A stretch of DNA of 64,000 nt from JBKQHQ01 sp052148715 (GCA_052148715.1 JBKQHQ010000246.1:1-64000), one strand, 5' to 3'; positions 35,798 to 46,240 are shown, counted from the first letter of the stretch. Made by a program: numbers and translations. Notes: a model not told the origin generated them from the sequence alone.

Positions 35798-35959
35798 ATG
35801 ATAGCCATATTCAATCAAGATCTAAAGCATAGGCTGGCGCGATCGATCTCTCATTGGCCGATCGCGGTAATCGCCGTCCATCTCCTGCTTACGGTTGTTT
35901 GGATCGCCGCATTGATTTGGTTTTCGGTCTCTTTGATAACCGCGTCGATCCACGCCTAA
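35798..35959 (+). CDS. Small single-pass membrane protein
   Basis: A 53-residue protein from ATG 35798, with GGAGG seven to nine bases upstream. A basic, amphipathic N terminus (NQDLKHRLARSISHW) precedes one membrane helix (IAVIAVHLLLTVVWIAALIW). There is no recognised family. The composition and ribosome site make it a believable small gene of the polysaccharide region. Confidence 0.55.
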   Translation: MIAIFNQDLKHRLARSISHWPIAVIAVHLLLTVVWIAALIWFSVSLITASIHA

Positions 35960-36096
35960 GAATCCAATGACCGGCGTGCCGCGAAACGCGATCTTGCTCG
36001 TTAGCTAGCAACCTTGCGCCGGACATGCAGTGTCATCTTCGGGTCCGTTCAACTTATCGGTATAATCGTATGGACTGATTTCAGAGGATCGTCGGG

Positions 36097-37410
36097 TCAT
36101 TGAAGAGTGCGGCTTTGGATTTGTGCAAGGCCTAAGCCGAACGTCGCGGCTGCAATAATGAGAAAAGCCGTACTGAGGCCGCCTGCATTTACAAACAAAA
36201 GTAAAGTGAATACGAGCGCACAACTGCCCGCCGCCGTGGAATAGAATGAGTCGCGCCCCCTACGCAGCGCGCCTCGGAAAAAAAATGCGATTGATCCGAT
36301 CGCGATGGCCATGGCGACTAATAGCGCGGGTCGCCCGAATTCGATGATCAGGGCGGAGGCGGAGGTGGGGGCATTCGGGTCGGTGATCACGTCCTGTGCG
36401 TCTTGGTAGATAGGGAGAAGAGCCGCAAATGTGCCCGCCCCATTCCCGAGCCACGCCCGGTTGGCCAGGATTCGTTCCGTTACCGAGATAAGCGACGAGG
36501 GCGTGCCACCTGCGAAGGCAAGTGTGAAGTCATGGGAGCGCGATTCGGGCCGCGTTACGATGAGCATGATCGCAATGGCGAGCCCCGCAGCTATGATCCC
36601 GCTGTATCCCCATGGTCCGAGCCCCAATCGCCGGTTTATCACTACCGCAGCAAAAGCGATGCAGCCGTACGAGGCGGTGAAAATAATTGGACCAGACGCG
36701 CCGAGGCCAATGGCAAGGCCGTCAACCGCGAAGCAAGCAAGGCATGCGCCTAATTTTAGGGCAAGACTGCGGGTCGACGTCGAACCTTTCAGGTGGCGCG
36801 TTTCATAGCGTTCGAAGATCCGCACTGCAGATGTCGCGGCGAAAATCAACCCAAATAGAGCGCAGTCCAGCGCCGCAGGTTTGGCGTCATTAAGGAAAGC
36901 CAGGCCGGCGACTTGCTGGAAAATGAATACCACGGCGATGAGCGTTGTGGCTGCCGTGAGTGCGAGCAGCACCCATTCTGCTCGGGCCCGATCGATCGTC
37001 ACTGCTGCGGACAGCAGGAGAATGGCTGCCAGGGAAAGAAATCTCAGCAACGAAATGAGAGTTGCCCCAGGATCAACACTAATGCTCCCATTCAAGGACT
37101 GACCAAGCGCCGTGGCGGCGCTGGCCCAAATAGGATGGGAGAGACCGACTTGTTGAAGCGGCAGCACCTGTGCAACCAACCATATCGCGGGAATGGCCAA
37201 GACCCAGAAGACTGGGGAAATAAGTGCAGCGAAATGAGAAGCTTCACCAGGCCGAATGGATCGCGCCGCTATCGCGAGGCCTGACGCCGCAACTGCGGCC
37301 ACCGGGCCATAGCTGCTTAGCCCGTCAGCGACCAAAAGGGCTGGGGCTGCAAGGATTAGGCTGATGAGAACGATCAGGGCAGGGAACACGCAGGCGGCCG
37401 TGAATTCCAA
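36097..37410 (-). CDS. Polytopic O-antigen ligase/polymerase-like (Wzy-type) protein
   Basis: A 437-residue integral membrane protein with about ten to twelve hydrophobic segments and the large periplasmic loop typical of the O-antigen ligase/polymerase superfamily. The loop includes ILANRAWLGNGAGTFAALLP, matching the usual GxGxGTF region. Such proteins polymerise or ligate lipid-linked repeat units in the periplasm. The gene reads leftward with the next one (37631-38329), divergent from the Wza-like gene. Sequence alone cannot separate polymerase from ligase. Confidence 0.75.
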   Translation of the reverse strand: MEFTAACVFPALIVLISLILAAPALLVADGLSSYGPVAAVAASGLAIAARSIRPGEASHFAALISPVFWVLAIPAIWLVAQVLPLQQVGLSHPIWASAATALGQSLNGSISVDPGATLISLLRFLSLAAILLLSAAVTIDRARAEWVLLALTAATTLIAVVFIFQQVAGLAFLNDAKPAALDCALFGLIFAATSAVRIFERYETRHLKGSTSTRSLALKLGACLACFAVDGLAIGLGASGPIIFTASYGCIAFAAVVINRRLGLGPWGYSGIIAAGLAIAIMLIVTRPESRSHDFTLAFAGGTPSSLISVTERILANRAWLGNGAGTFAALLPIYQDAQDVITDPNAPTSASALIIEFGRPALLVAMAIAIGSIAFFFRGALRRGRDSFYSTAAGSCALVFTLLLFVNAGGLSTAFLIIAAATFGLGLAQIQSRTLQ

Positions 37411-37630
37411 GAGCTCAAAGGTGGAATCTTAAGGTAGGTTTCTATAGACAGACCATGACCAGAACGGCAAGGGGCCCGCATCGGCGCAAGTCGGATGCTC
37501 GAGCGCTGGTAACATGGGCCGCGCCTGGCCGTCGCACTCCAACAGGCGGGAATTCCCTGGCGTGGCCAAGATCCGCACGTATCAAGCCCGACGATCGTCT
37601 GGCGCTGCTTGGGAACACTCAAGGAGAGGA

Positions 37631-38329
37631 TCACCGCGCTTGCCCAGCATTGCCGGCGCGGATGTCGCTGAGAAATTTTGGGTCCAGCTCTGCGAGTGTC
37701 GCCTCGATTACGCGCCTTCCAGGCGGCGGCGCCAGGCGGTAGGCCGCCCCGATCACGGGTTTCAATTCGGGTCGATAGGTGATGACGGTCCGAATCTCTC
37801 TTCCCACCATTTCCCGGATTTCGCCATCCTCGATTGCCCTTGTCCACAGCGACACCCAAAGACGCAACGGGGTCAGCTCGGCTTGGTTCGGAGCGGTGTA
37901 ATAGGACATTTTCAGGGCAGCAACCGACGCGCTCTTGGCCTTTTCGGAGATGGAGTCGTAACTCGCGACGAGCAGCCAGGCCCTCGCGTCGTGCGGAGAG
38001 TATCTTAGGGCACGTTGGGCATATGTTAGCGCTTGGCCAATCGTTTCCGACTGTTCTCGTCCGCCGGTCGGGCTCTCGGGCCAGAGCAGATCAGTATAGG
38101 TGAGCGCGCATTCCGTCCACAGATCGCCACGGACCATGCCGAAGCGCGCGGCCCATGTTGCTCTGCCTCGTTCAGCTGCTGCAAGAGGAGCAGAGGTGGC
38201 ATCGGCAGGAACGGACGGAAGTTGCGGTCGAATAATCTCTGCCAACATCAGCCAAATCGCTAACGTCATCAGTGCGCCCGAAATTCCCAAACAAACGTAG
38301 CGTATCCGTTGTTGTGGTAAAGTATTCAT
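37631..38329 (-). CDS. Membrane-anchored TPR-like hypothetical protein
   Basis: About 232 residues from ATG 38329; upstream codons in the frame look non-coding. One membrane helix (CLGISGALMTLAIWLMLAEII) precedes a soluble helical region with a TPR-like unit (ALTYAQRALRYSPHDARAWLLVASYDS). It lies 220 bases before the Wzy-like gene on the same strand and is likely co-transcribed. This arrangement suggests an accessory to polymerisation or export. No enzyme motif is seen. Confidence 0.6.
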   Translation of the reverse strand: MNTLPQQRIRYVCLGISGALMTLAIWLMLAEIIRPQLPSVPADATSAPLAAAERGRATWAARFGMVRGDLWTECALTYTDLLWPESPTGGREQSETIGQALTYAQRALRYSPHDARAWLLVASYDSISEKAKSASVAALKMSYYTAPNQAELTPLRLWVSLWTRAIEDGEIREMVGREIRTVITYRPELKPVIGAAYRLAPPPGRRVIEATLAELDPKFLSDIRAGNAGQAR

Positions 38330-38787
38330 GGCTTGACGTGGCGCGCGGATGTGGTGCTCAGGAGCAAGGACTCTACGGCGGAGTATTCTCAAACGAAAGT
38401 CCCAGCGCAAGGAATGGTGCGATCGGTGCACGGTTACCGTGTCTCGTGCAGTCGCCGCCGAGGCCCAGCCGGCGCGGTGCCGTTCAGCCCGCGCCAACTT
38501 CTGGGCGGACGAACCAGGGTGTGTGCTCTGAGGGGAACACTTGTCGATAAAGGGACCGAATTTTGGCCGAATCCCTGTCGGCGGTTGCCGGCCTATGTTA
38601 CGAAAACGATGCGGGATGGAGCGGAATGGAAGCAAATCCTTCACGAACCACCGGCGGAGGCTAGGCCATCATTAGCCCGTGGTTCCTCTAAACAGAGGCC
38701 GGAATGGTCAGAGGGAACGTGTCCAAGTAGTAGAGCAGGCGATCGTGAGTTGTTCTGGGTGTGGCAATCGTACGAGTGCCGAGGGCG
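38330..38787. promoter_or_regulatory. Divergent spacer between the TPR-like and Wza-like genes
   Basis: About 460 bases without a supported gene. It must contain promoters in both directions for the polymerase pair (left) and the Wza/Wzc genes (right). No distinctive motif was recognised. Confidence 0.35.
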
Positions 38788-40041
38788 ATGAGTAGTTTAC
38801 GTAGTTTAGCGCCTCTTGCGATGGTGGCCGTGATGCTTTCCGGCGGCTGCGCACTCTTGCCTGCCCAGGGGCCGCAAAGCTGGGACGTGGAAGCAGGCCA
38901 AAAAAACCCCAACAGCCTCCCCTACATGCTGGTGCGGCTCACTCCCAAGGTCGAAGACGTACTGGCAAGGAACCTGCCAAGGCTGGCGTTGGCTTTCCCA
39001 GACCAAAGCCCACCCAAGGATATCCGGTTCGGCGTGGGTGACTTGGTCAGTGTGACGATATTCGAAGCGGCTGCAGGAGGACTATTTATTCCTGCTGAAG
39101 CGAGTGTTCGACCCGGCAATTTTATCACCATTCCCAATCAGCTCGTGGACGAGAAGGGCAATATCTCCGTCCCATATGCCGGCAATGTGCGCGCCAAAGG
39201 TCGTACCCAGGTTGAGGTGCAGCAGTCGATCGTCAACGCTCTCAAGAACCGCGCCATCGAGCCGCAGGCGGTTGTGTCGCTTGTGGACCAGCGAACGTCC
39301 CTAATCAGTGTGCTCGGGGACGTGGGCAACGCAATCCGCTACCCCGCGAACCATGCGGGAGAGCGCATCCTTGATTCGATTGCGAGGGCGGGCGGGCCGA
39401 AGTCTCAAGGCTTCGATGAATGGGTGATGCTGGAGCGCAATGGCCGGCGCGCGCTAGCCCCCTTTGGGGCCTTGGTCTATGAGCCTGTCAACAACATCTT
39501 CGTGCATCCAAATGATACGGTCTATCTTTATCGCGAAGCAGAGACCTTTTTGGCATTCGGCGCGCTTTCTCCCGCGTCGGCGGGAGGGGGACAGGGACAA
39601 TTCCACTTTGACGCTTGGCGACTTTCGCTTGCAGAGGCGATCGCCAAGGCGGGCGGTGTAAACGACGCCTCTGGCGACCCGGCGTTCGTGTACCTCTACC
39701 GGGGTGAACCGCGCGCAGTTGCAGAGGAACTAGGAATCGACTGTTCCAAGTTCGAGGGACCGATAATTCCCGTGATCTATAATGTTAATCTCCGCGATCC
39801 CGCCGGCTACTTTCTCGCGACCAAGTTCGAGATGCGGAACAAGGATGTTATCTACGTTTCCAACGCGGCGACCGTCGAGGCCAGCAAAGGTTTGAACTTC
39901 TTTAGAACAGTCGTCGGCACGGTCAACGATCCGATCGCGGCCGCCGTCAATTTCTATGCACTGAAGGCTGCAATACAGAGCCCCAGCGGCGCAGCCGTTG
40001 CACCTGCCACCTCAGTTACCGTCGTGACAGGGGTCCCTTGA
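38788..40041 (+). CDS. Wza-like outer-membrane polysaccharide export lipoprotein
   Basis: About 417 residues from ATG 38788. A signal peptide ends in the lipobox LSGGC, so the mature protein is lipidated. The Poly_export (PES) domain starts near residue 78 (FGVGDLVSVTIFEAA) and continues to AKGRTQVEVQQSIVNAL. SLBB-type segments follow (SVLGDVGNAIRYPAN; FGALSPASAGG), with FEMRNKDVIYVSNA near the end. Wza proteins form the outer-membrane exit channel for Wzy-made polysaccharide. It pairs with the Wzc-like gene 420 bases downstream. Confidence 0.9.
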   Translation: MSSLRSLAPLAMVAVMLSGGCALLPAQGPQSWDVEAGQKNPNSLPYMLVRLTPKVEDVLARNLPRLALAFPDQSPPKDIRFGVGDLVSVTIFEAAAGGLFIPAEASVRPGNFITIPNQLVDEKGNISVPYAGNVRAKGRTQVEVQQSIVNALKNRAIEPQAVVSLVDQRTSLISVLGDVGNAIRYPANHAGERILDSIARAGGPKSQGFDEWVMLERNGRRALAPFGALVYEPVNNIFVHPNDTVYLYREAETFLAFGALSPASAGGGQGQFHFDAWRLSLAEAIAKAGGVNDASGDPAFVYLYRGEPRAVAEELGIDCSKFEGPIIPVIYNVNLRDPAGYFLATKFEMRNKDVIYVSNAATVEASKGLNFFRTVVGTVNDPIAAAVNFYALKAAIQSPSGAAVAPATSVTVVTGVP

Positions 40042-40463
40042 ACCGAGAGGCGATGCTCCGATGGGTCACCCTTCTTCGGCTTAACGCGGATTTTTCCGGC
40101 GGGGACATGTATTGAGATTTCCCGTCTTGCAGTAATTCAAAGTAGTAATTGGCACAGATTTCCTCGTATTCAAGAGTATGAAGAATAGCGGCCTGGACGG
40201 CGACAAATAGAAACGGCCGTCATAGGAACAATTGTCAATGTAGCGGCAATATGGTATTTAGTTTATTAAGCCTCTGATTGCAATTATAGAAATGCCTACT
40301 AAAGGTGGCAGCAGGATGCTGCGGTCTGTAATTAGGCCGCTATGTTGCGGCCTTGCCGCTGCCCGATGGTGAAGGTTGATAGGCGTCTGGATGCGCAGGT
40401 GAGTAGTACGGCGGGCAAAAGTGAGTGCCGCGGGCAAAAATAGGTCGGCCGGTGAACATAAAT
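40042..40463. promoter_or_regulatory. AT-richer spacer before the Wzc-like gene
   Basis: About 420 bases, noticeably richer in A and T than the surroundings (e.g. GGTATTTAGTTTATTAAGCC near 40251). There is no supported gene. The composition suggests a promoter region or transferred DNA. Confidence 0.35.
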
Positions 40464-42761
40464 ATGCTTCTGAGCCAGAAAGCACATCCGCTTCCGGTGG
40501 CACGTCAAGAACCGCCGCCACAAGCCACGGCAGCGTCGCTTATTGATCGCAGTCTTGGCTTTGTACGCCGGCAATATCGCATCATTCTGTTTTGTCTGTT
40601 GTTGGCGAGTGCCGTCGGCGGATTTTACCTCTTCACCACGCCGCCGAGCTATACCGCTTCGGCGACGATGATCATGGACCCGCGCAAAGGCCAGTTCTTC
40701 CAACAGCAGTCTGTGTTGGGGGATACGCCAGTTGATTCCGCTTGGATTGACAGCCAAATCGGCAAGCTGTCATTGGAGCGCGATCAAGTTGCGCTCACCG
40801 TTGCCAAAAGCCTGCACCTTGGTAGCGATCCAGAGCTTGCGGGGACCGACAGTGGCCTTCTAGGCGCTCTGGGTGCGTTTGTTTCCAACCTTTTCCAAGG
40901 CCGAAATGATCCCGAAAGTGAAAAGCCGAAGCCAGAAGCGGAGCTCTTACAGCTAGCGGCAGGCGCGGTGGCAGGTCGGATCGAGGTCAGGCGTGTTGGC
41001 TTCACTTACCTCATCACGATCAATTTTTCTTCACGCAACCCGGAGCACGCCGTCAAAATCGCCAACGCCGTGGCAGATGCCTATATCGTCGTCGAAGAGG
41101 GCGCAAAATCCCAGGCAATTGGTCGGGCAAGTGAGTGGTTACAGGAGCGGTACCAAACGTTGCGCGAGCAAGCTTCGGCTGCTGAACGCGCGGTGGTTGA
41201 ATTCAAGAGCCAGCACAATATCGTTACCACCGGAGGGAAACTAATCAATGAGCAGGAGGTCTCCGAGCTTAACACCCGTCTCGTTGCCGCCCGTGCGCGG
41301 ACCGACGAGACGCAGGCTCGGCTCAGCCGTATTGACGCCATCATCCGGGCAGATCGGCCCGATGCGGCGGTTGATGCAACCGTTTCTGACACTCTTAACA
41401 ATCCAATCATAAACAAATTGCGTTCACAATATCTCGACATTTCGGGTCGAGAGGCCGATTGGTCCGTTCGCTATGGGCCCGATCATCTCGTGGTCGTTAA
41501 TCTTCGTAACCAAAAACGGGAAATCCGTAAATCAATTCTCGATGAGCTACGCAGAATTGCCGAGACATATAGAAGCGATTTTGAGATTGCAAAGAAGAAT
41601 CAATCGGAATTGGAAAAGCGAATGGCGGAGGTCGTGTCGCAAATTCCGAATGAGGCACAAATAACATTGCGTGGGCTCGAAAGTTCCGCCCAGAGCTATC
41701 GTACTTTCTACGACAACTTCCTTTTGCACTACACCGAGTCCGTTCAACAGCAGACATCCCCAATTAGTGAAACGGCGGTTGTCGCGTCGGCGTCTGGCGC
41801 CTACAAGAGTTCTCCGCAAACGTCGCGCGTCGCCGCGATGACGGTCCTCGGAGGGATTTTGCTTGGGCTTGGCCTCGGGATGCTGCGGGAAACGATGGAT
41901 AGGGTCTTCCGCACCACCAGCCAGGTAAGGAGCGTACTCGGAGCTGAATGCCTCGCCTTGGTTCCGGTGGTGAAGAATGGTAAAGCAGCGATTTCCCCGG
42001 CCGAGCCGGTCGGCGATGCCCGACGTCAAAGGATAGTGCACCTGGATTCGGGCGCATCTCGAACCGTGATCGATGCGCCATTCTCGCGGTTTGCGGAATC
42101 TATTCGGGCCATAAAGCTGGCCATAGACCTAAGTGGGGCGAGCAAGTCGGTCAAGGTCGTAGGCTTAACGTCGTCCGTGCCGCGCGAGGGCAAGTCGACC
42201 GTGGCCGCCGCTTTAGGGGAACTCATAGCGCAGGTCGGAGCGCGCGTTATCTTGGTCGACTGCGATCTTCGCAACCCATCGCTCTCTCGAGCGTTAGCTC
42301 CAAACGCGGTTTGCGGAATTTTGGACGTGATTTCGGGGAATAGGTCGCTTCAGGAGACAATTTGGAAGGACCCGCTTACAAATATGGCCTTTTTACCGGC
42401 CGTGACGCATTCCCGATTGGCAAATACAAGCCAAATTCTAGCGAGCGATGAGACCGGAAGGCTTTTCGACGTCCTACGCGCGAATTACGATTACATCATT
42501 GTCGATCTTTCTCCCATTGCGCCGGTGGTGGATGTTCGCGCGACGACGCATCTGGTCGATTCCTATGTTCTCTTGGTCGAATGGGGGCAGACAAAGATTG
42601 ATGTGGTACAGCATGCTCTAAGAGATGCTCCAGAAATATCCGGCAGCGTGCTGGGGGTCGTGCTCAATAAGGTCGATATGAATAACATTGGCCGCTACGA
42701 GGTCTACCGCGCGAAATATTACCGCAACAAATATTTTGCCCGATATGGCTATGAGGACTGA
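40464..42761 (+). CDS. Wzc-like chain-length regulator and BY-type tyrosine kinase
   Basis: About 765 residues from ATG 40464. A Wzz domain with a first membrane helix (IILFCLLLASAVGGFYLF) is followed by a long coiled-coil region, a GNVR-type segment and a second helix (TVLGGILLGLGLGMLRE). The C-terminal kinase has Walker A SVPREGKST near residue 571, Walker A' ILVDCDLRNP and Walker B YIIVDLSPI. It ends in a cluster of seven tyrosines within 21 residues (from YEVYRAKYYRNK to the end), the autophosphorylation tail. These proteins control polymer length and export with Wza and Wzy. Confidence 0.93.
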   Translation: MLLSQKAHPLPVARQEPPPQATAASLIDRSLGFVRRQYRIILFCLLLASAVGGFYLFTTPPSYTASATMIMDPRKGQFFQQQSVLGDTPVDSAWIDSQIGKLSLERDQVALTVAKSLHLGSDPELAGTDSGLLGALGAFVSNLFQGRNDPESEKPKPEAELLQLAAGAVAGRIEVRRVGFTYLITINFSSRNPEHAVKIANAVADAYIVVEEGAKSQAIGRASEWLQERYQTLREQASAAERAVVEFKSQHNIVTTGGKLINEQEVSELNTRLVAARARTDETQARLSRIDAIIRADRPDAAVDATVSDTLNNPIINKLRSQYLDISGREADWSVRYGPDHLVVVNLRNQKREIRKSILDELRRIAETYRSDFEIAKKNQSELEKRMAEVVSQIPNEAQITLRGLESSAQSYRTFYDNFLLHYTESVQQQTSPISETAVVASASGAYKSSPQTSRVAAMTVLGGILLGLGLGMLRETMDRVFRTTSQVRSVLGAECLALVPVVKNGKAAISPAEPVGDARRQRIVHLDSGASRTVIDAPFSRFAESIRAIKLAIDLSGASKSVKVVGLTSSVPREGKSTVAAALGELIAQVGARVILVDCDLRNPSLSRALAPNAVCGILDVISGNRSLQETIWKDPLTNMAFLPAVTHSRLANTSQILASDETGRLFDVLRANYDYIIVDLSPIAPVVDVRATTHLVDSYVLLVEWGQTKIDVVQHALRDAPEISGSVLGVVLNKVDMNNIGRYEVYRAKYYRNKYFARYGYED

Positions 42762-42979
42762 CGCCGCACGGGTTCTGTTGGTTGCCCAACGGTCTGGATG
42801 GCGGCAGCGCACCGTGGTGATCGTTAAGTCCGGCGAATGCCGAAAAAGAGGCCCGGCGTCGCAGGCATGCGCTTCGAGCGCTTGGGTGCGGGTTCCCAGG
42901 AAAGCAAGGGATTGGCAATAGAATTGCGGACGGGAATCCTGTAGGCCACTGCCGTCGAGGTTCAGTCTTGAGGAATGCC

Positions 42980-43246
42980 ATGCGAAAGATCGTGATGACC
43001 GTCGTCGCCGGCGCGGCAATTCTCGCGTCGGGGCTGCTTCCGGGCGAGGCGGAAGAACTTTATGCGCCGAGGTGCGGACAGGCTTGGAGGTGCGGGCCGG
43101 ATGGCTGTGGCTGGCGTCAGGTTTGTCGGCGGGCCTGCCCCGACCGATACTCGTGCAGCCCGCTCTATGGGGCCTATGGACCGTACGGAGGCACCGCTTT
43201 TTGGGGCGCGTATGGTGACGCGGGTTGGGGATACCGGCGTTGGTGA
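42980..43246 (+). CDS. Small secreted Cys-rich protein
   Basis: An 88-residue protein from ATG 42980, with GAGGA five bases upstream. A signal peptide (MRKIVMTVVAGAAILASG) ends near GEAEE. The mature part has six cysteines in about 35 residues (CGQAWRCGPDGCGWRQVCRR and onward) and then a Gly/Tyr/Trp-rich tail. Similar short exported proteins are common in Bradyrhizobium-like genomes; the function is unknown. Confidence 0.65.
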   Translation: MRKIVMTVVAGAAILASGLLPGEAEELYAPRCGQAWRCGPDGCGWRQVCRRACPDRYSCSPLYGAYGPYGGTAFWGAYGDAGWGYRRW

Positions 43247-43458
43247 CATCGGATCTGCTTGGCGGCATCGAGGCCGCCGCGCGGAGTCGTGGTCTGCGGC
43301 GGGCAGCGGCATTGGTTCAACATCCCGTGCGCCTTTGCCGTCATGCCTGGTGATGAGCGTGGCGTGCTGGAAGAGGGCGCGGGGCCGGGTTATGTGAGCT
43401 GTCGCGAAAGGTGATCCTGGTAAAAGCGCAACGACGAAAACCGAGGCATTCGTACCCG

Positions 43459-44646
43459 ATGCTCAATTCGCTGCCCCCTGATCTCCGCGGTCACCAAGAG
43501 TCGGCGGCGGCCCCAGGCGAGTCTCATTCTCGGTCATTTGATAAGGCAGTAATGTTATTTTATGTGGCGGACTGGTTGCCTCCCGATTTTGGCGCCGTCG
43601 GTCAATACGCCGTCAATCATGCCCGCGAGATCGCGCAACAACTTGGTCGGTGCGTCGTGCTCATAGGCTTGACGAGCGGCGCTCCGGATTCGCGCCGCGA
43701 GCCATACGGCGGAGGCGTGCTCGAGATGAAGCGGCTTTCCGCCGAACGTTATAATAAGACTGGGCTTTTGAGCCGCTTGATCTGGTCCTTCCGCGCCAAC
43801 CTGCGATTGACGTGGGAAGTGTGCCGCGACCCTAGATCGCGCGGCGCAGAGATATTGTTTACTGGCGCACCTCCCTTCATGTTGTTCTTTGCTATTCCCG
43901 CCAAATGGTTACGTGGCGCGCGGGTCACTTATCGCATCACCGACTTCTATCCCGAGGTGCTGCTTGCCGCGCTGGGCAAGCGTCCTCTTCCCTTGGCGCT
44001 GTTGGAGCGGATCACGTGGTTCCTGCGCAGGCGCGTTGACGCCTTCGAAGTCCTGGGCGAGGATCAGCGTCGACTGCTGCTCGCGGGTGGGATCGCGCCA
44101 GAGCGAATTACGCTCAAACGGGATGTCTCGCCAATTCCGATTTCTGGCCGCGAGACGCCTGCGCCGCGTCCCGCGGCGCTCGCCGGCCGGAAAGTGCTGC
44201 TTTACTCCGGCAATTACGGTGTCCCGCACGAGGTCGATACCGTCGTCGAGGGCCTCATCCGCCACCATCGTGACGGCAGCGGCCAATTCGGACTATGGCT
44301 GAACGCCGTGGGCTCTAACCTCGGATCGATCATGCGGCGGCTCGATGCCGCGCGAGTTCCATATGCGCGCACTGAACCGGTTCCGCTCGGTGAGCTGCCG
44401 GCGCTGCTTGCGGCCGCCGACGCCCATCTCGTCACATTGCGCACCCGCTTCGCAGGCCTTGCGCTGCCATCCAAGATCTATGGCTGCCTCTCTTCGGGGC
44501 GTCCCATCTTGTTCGTCGGACCCACGAGCTCCGATGTCCATCTGCTTTGCACGCAGGCGAAACACGTCGTCTACGAACATGTCGAGCCGGGTGATGTTGC
44601 GGCGTTTGCCACCGCGCTAGAGCGGCTCGCTAAACCCGGTTCGTAA
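43459..44646 (+). CDS. GT4-family glycosyltransferase
   Basis: About 395 residues from ATG 43459; GTG 43411 would add 16. The fold is GT-B: the N-terminal acceptor domain has YVADWLPPDFGAVGQYAVNH and the middle has ITDFYPEVLLAALGKRP. The C-terminal donor domain has LLYSGNYGVPHEVDTVV and the late segment FAGLALPSKIYGCLSSGRP, where the usual GT4 Glu motif is replaced by a WbuB-like PSKxYxxLxxGRP. It is likely cytoplasmic or peripheral on the membrane, adding a sugar to the lipid-linked repeat unit. Its end overlaps the convergent phosphotransferase gene by 17 bases. Confidence 0.85.
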   Translation: MLNSLPPDLRGHQESAAAPGESHSRSFDKAVMLFYVADWLPPDFGAVGQYAVNHAREIAQQLGRCVVLIGLTSGAPDSRREPYGGGVLEMKRLSAERYNKTGLLSRLIWSFRANLRLTWEVCRDPRSRGAEILFTGAPPFMLFFAIPAKWLRGARVTYRITDFYPEVLLAALGKRPLPLALLERITWFLRRRVDAFEVLGEDQRRLLLAGGIAPERITLKRDVSPIPISGRETPAPRPAALAGRKVLLYSGNYGVPHEVDTVVEGLIRHHRDGSGQFGLWLNAVGSNLGSIMRRLDAARVPYARTEPVPLGELPALLAAADAHLVTLRTRFAGLALPSKIYGCLSSGRPILFVGPTSSDVHLLCTQAKHVVYEHVEPGDVAAFATALERLAKPGS

Positions 44647-46240
44647 TTTTGGGGGGACGGCTGTGGCGTTCTGCCGTGGGTGGGGCAAACGCACTATCCG
44701 AGACCGGCGAGGCGGGTTTTTGCGTGTCGCGCTTGGCCAGCGCGAGATTTTGCCGCCACTGTTCCAGTTGCACCGGCTGCGCGTTACTCGCGTTGCTGGA
44801 AACATTCTCGTCTCGACGCCGGCCCCTTAGTGCGAACTCGAGCGTCATGAAAATGATCCGCAAGTCGAGCCACGGCGAAGCATTGCGGATATACCATTCG
44901 TCCAGCTGATTTTTTACCTCCGGCGTTAGCAGCTTGGCACCATTCACCTGAGCCCAGCCGGTAATGCCCGGACGGACGGTGAGTCGCGCGGTCGGGTTTG
45001 GAGGCTGATCTTCCGGAAGAAGGGGACGCGGTCCAATCAGGGACATGTCGCCGACCAGCACATTCAACAACTGAGGCAGCTCATCAAGTGAGGTGTCACG
45101 TAACAGTCGCCCAATTCGCGACAATCGACGATCTTCGGGAACCGGCCGGCCGCGCCAATCGAACGGCGGTTGCAATGTCCGAAATTTGTAGAGGAGAAAA
45201 GTGCGACGGCACAATCCGATACGTTGCTGCCAAAAAAACGCAGGCGAGCCCACGTCCAGCAGTACCAACACGCTTACGCCGATAAATAGCGGCATCAACA
45301 GAACAATCAGCATCAGGGCCGCGAAGAAGTCGATCAAGCGCCGCACCCGAAAATATGTCGGCGGTGTAAAGCTTGCCGGCGGTATAAAGCTCGATGTCAA
45401 GCTTTCGGTTTCATTCTCGCGTGGCGTCTCAGGCCGACTTTCAGCAACGGCCGCCTGAAATCTGCCAAGGCCAATAAGCCCAGGCACAAAATCCAGCCGG
45501 ATTTCACGTTGGTTACAAACACGCTGCACTTCTTCTAGCGCTTCCCCGGACAGGAGACTGGCGTCCCCGCCAATGATAACCCGGTCGGTACGAATCCCAT
45601 GCACGGCGAATTCGTCGATGATTGACGTAAGCTCCTGGGGATGCCCAACGACGCGCACGCCCTCGATCGAACGACCAAACATCTGCCGCCTTTCATCCAG
45701 CACCGCGATGATGCGAGGCCGATTCGGCGCATAGGCCTCCAGCATTTTGATGTAGAGCGAAGACAAGCGGTTCGATCCGATCATGACGATGTGCTCGGCA
45801 TCGATGTGCCCTTGTCTCGTGTTGCCGCGGTCTTTCCGTAAAACACGCGCAAACGTTCGTGCCGTGATGAGGCCGGTCGCCAGAATAAGCGCGTGTATGA
45901 TGGGCGTCGCGCGTGGAATACCCTCGAGGCGAGTAAGGTTGAATAGCACAACACATGTCATGAGGTCGGCGAAGATGACGGCCTTAGCCACGGCGAGCGC
46001 ATCGTGAACCGAGAAGCAGTCGGCGAGCCCATCCCGAACCCTGAATGCTACAAACGCCGCGAGAGAAAAGGCCGCGGACAAGACGCAGTATGAGGCAACC
46101 GTCGACGTCCCCTCGTAGGAGAGGACGTACGCGTCGCGAAAGTACAAGGCCAGTAGCGGCGACGCAAAAGCCCAAACCACGTCGAATACCGACAGGCGGA
46201 CCGTAAATGCACCGCGCGATGAAGGGCTGGGGACACGCAT
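44630..46240 (-). CDS. Polyprenyl-phosphate sugar-1-phosphate transferase (WcaJ/ExoY type)
   Basis: About 536 residues from ATG 46240. Four N-terminal membrane helices and a CoA-binding-like domain (HIVMIGSNRLSSLYIKML) precede a fifth helix (FFAALMLIVLLMPLFIGVSV) and the catalytic domain. The latter has FRTLQPPF, DTSLDELPQLLNVL, MSLIGPRPLLPE and RPGITGWAQVNG, all hallmarks of the family. It starts repeat-unit synthesis by moving a sugar phosphate onto undecaprenyl phosphate. A C-terminal tail of about 60 polar residues is unusual. It is divergent from galE. Confidence 0.93.
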   Translation of the reverse strand: MRVPSPSSRGAFTVRLSVFDVVWAFASPLLALYFRDAYVLSYEGTSTVASYCVLSAAFSLAAFVAFRVRDGLADCFSVHDALAVAKAVIFADLMTCVVLFNLTRLEGIPRATPIIHALILATGLITARTFARVLRKDRGNTRQGHIDAEHIVMIGSNRLSSLYIKMLEAYAPNRPRIIAVLDERRQMFGRSIEGVRVVGHPQELTSIIDEFAVHGIRTDRVIIGGDASLLSGEALEEVQRVCNQREIRLDFVPGLIGLGRFQAAVAESRPETPRENETESLTSSFIPPASFTPPTYFRVRRLIDFFAALMLIVLLMPLFIGVSVLVLLDVGSPAFFWQQRIGLCRRTFLLYKFRTLQPPFDWRGRPVPEDRRLSRIGRLLRDTSLDELPQLLNVLVGDMSLIGPRPLLPEDQPPNPTARLTVRPGITGWAQVNGAKLLTPEVKNQLDEWYIRNASPWLDLRIIFMTLEFALRGRRRDENVSSNASNAQPVQLEQWRQNLALAKRDTQKPASPVSDSAFAPPTAERHSRPPKITNRV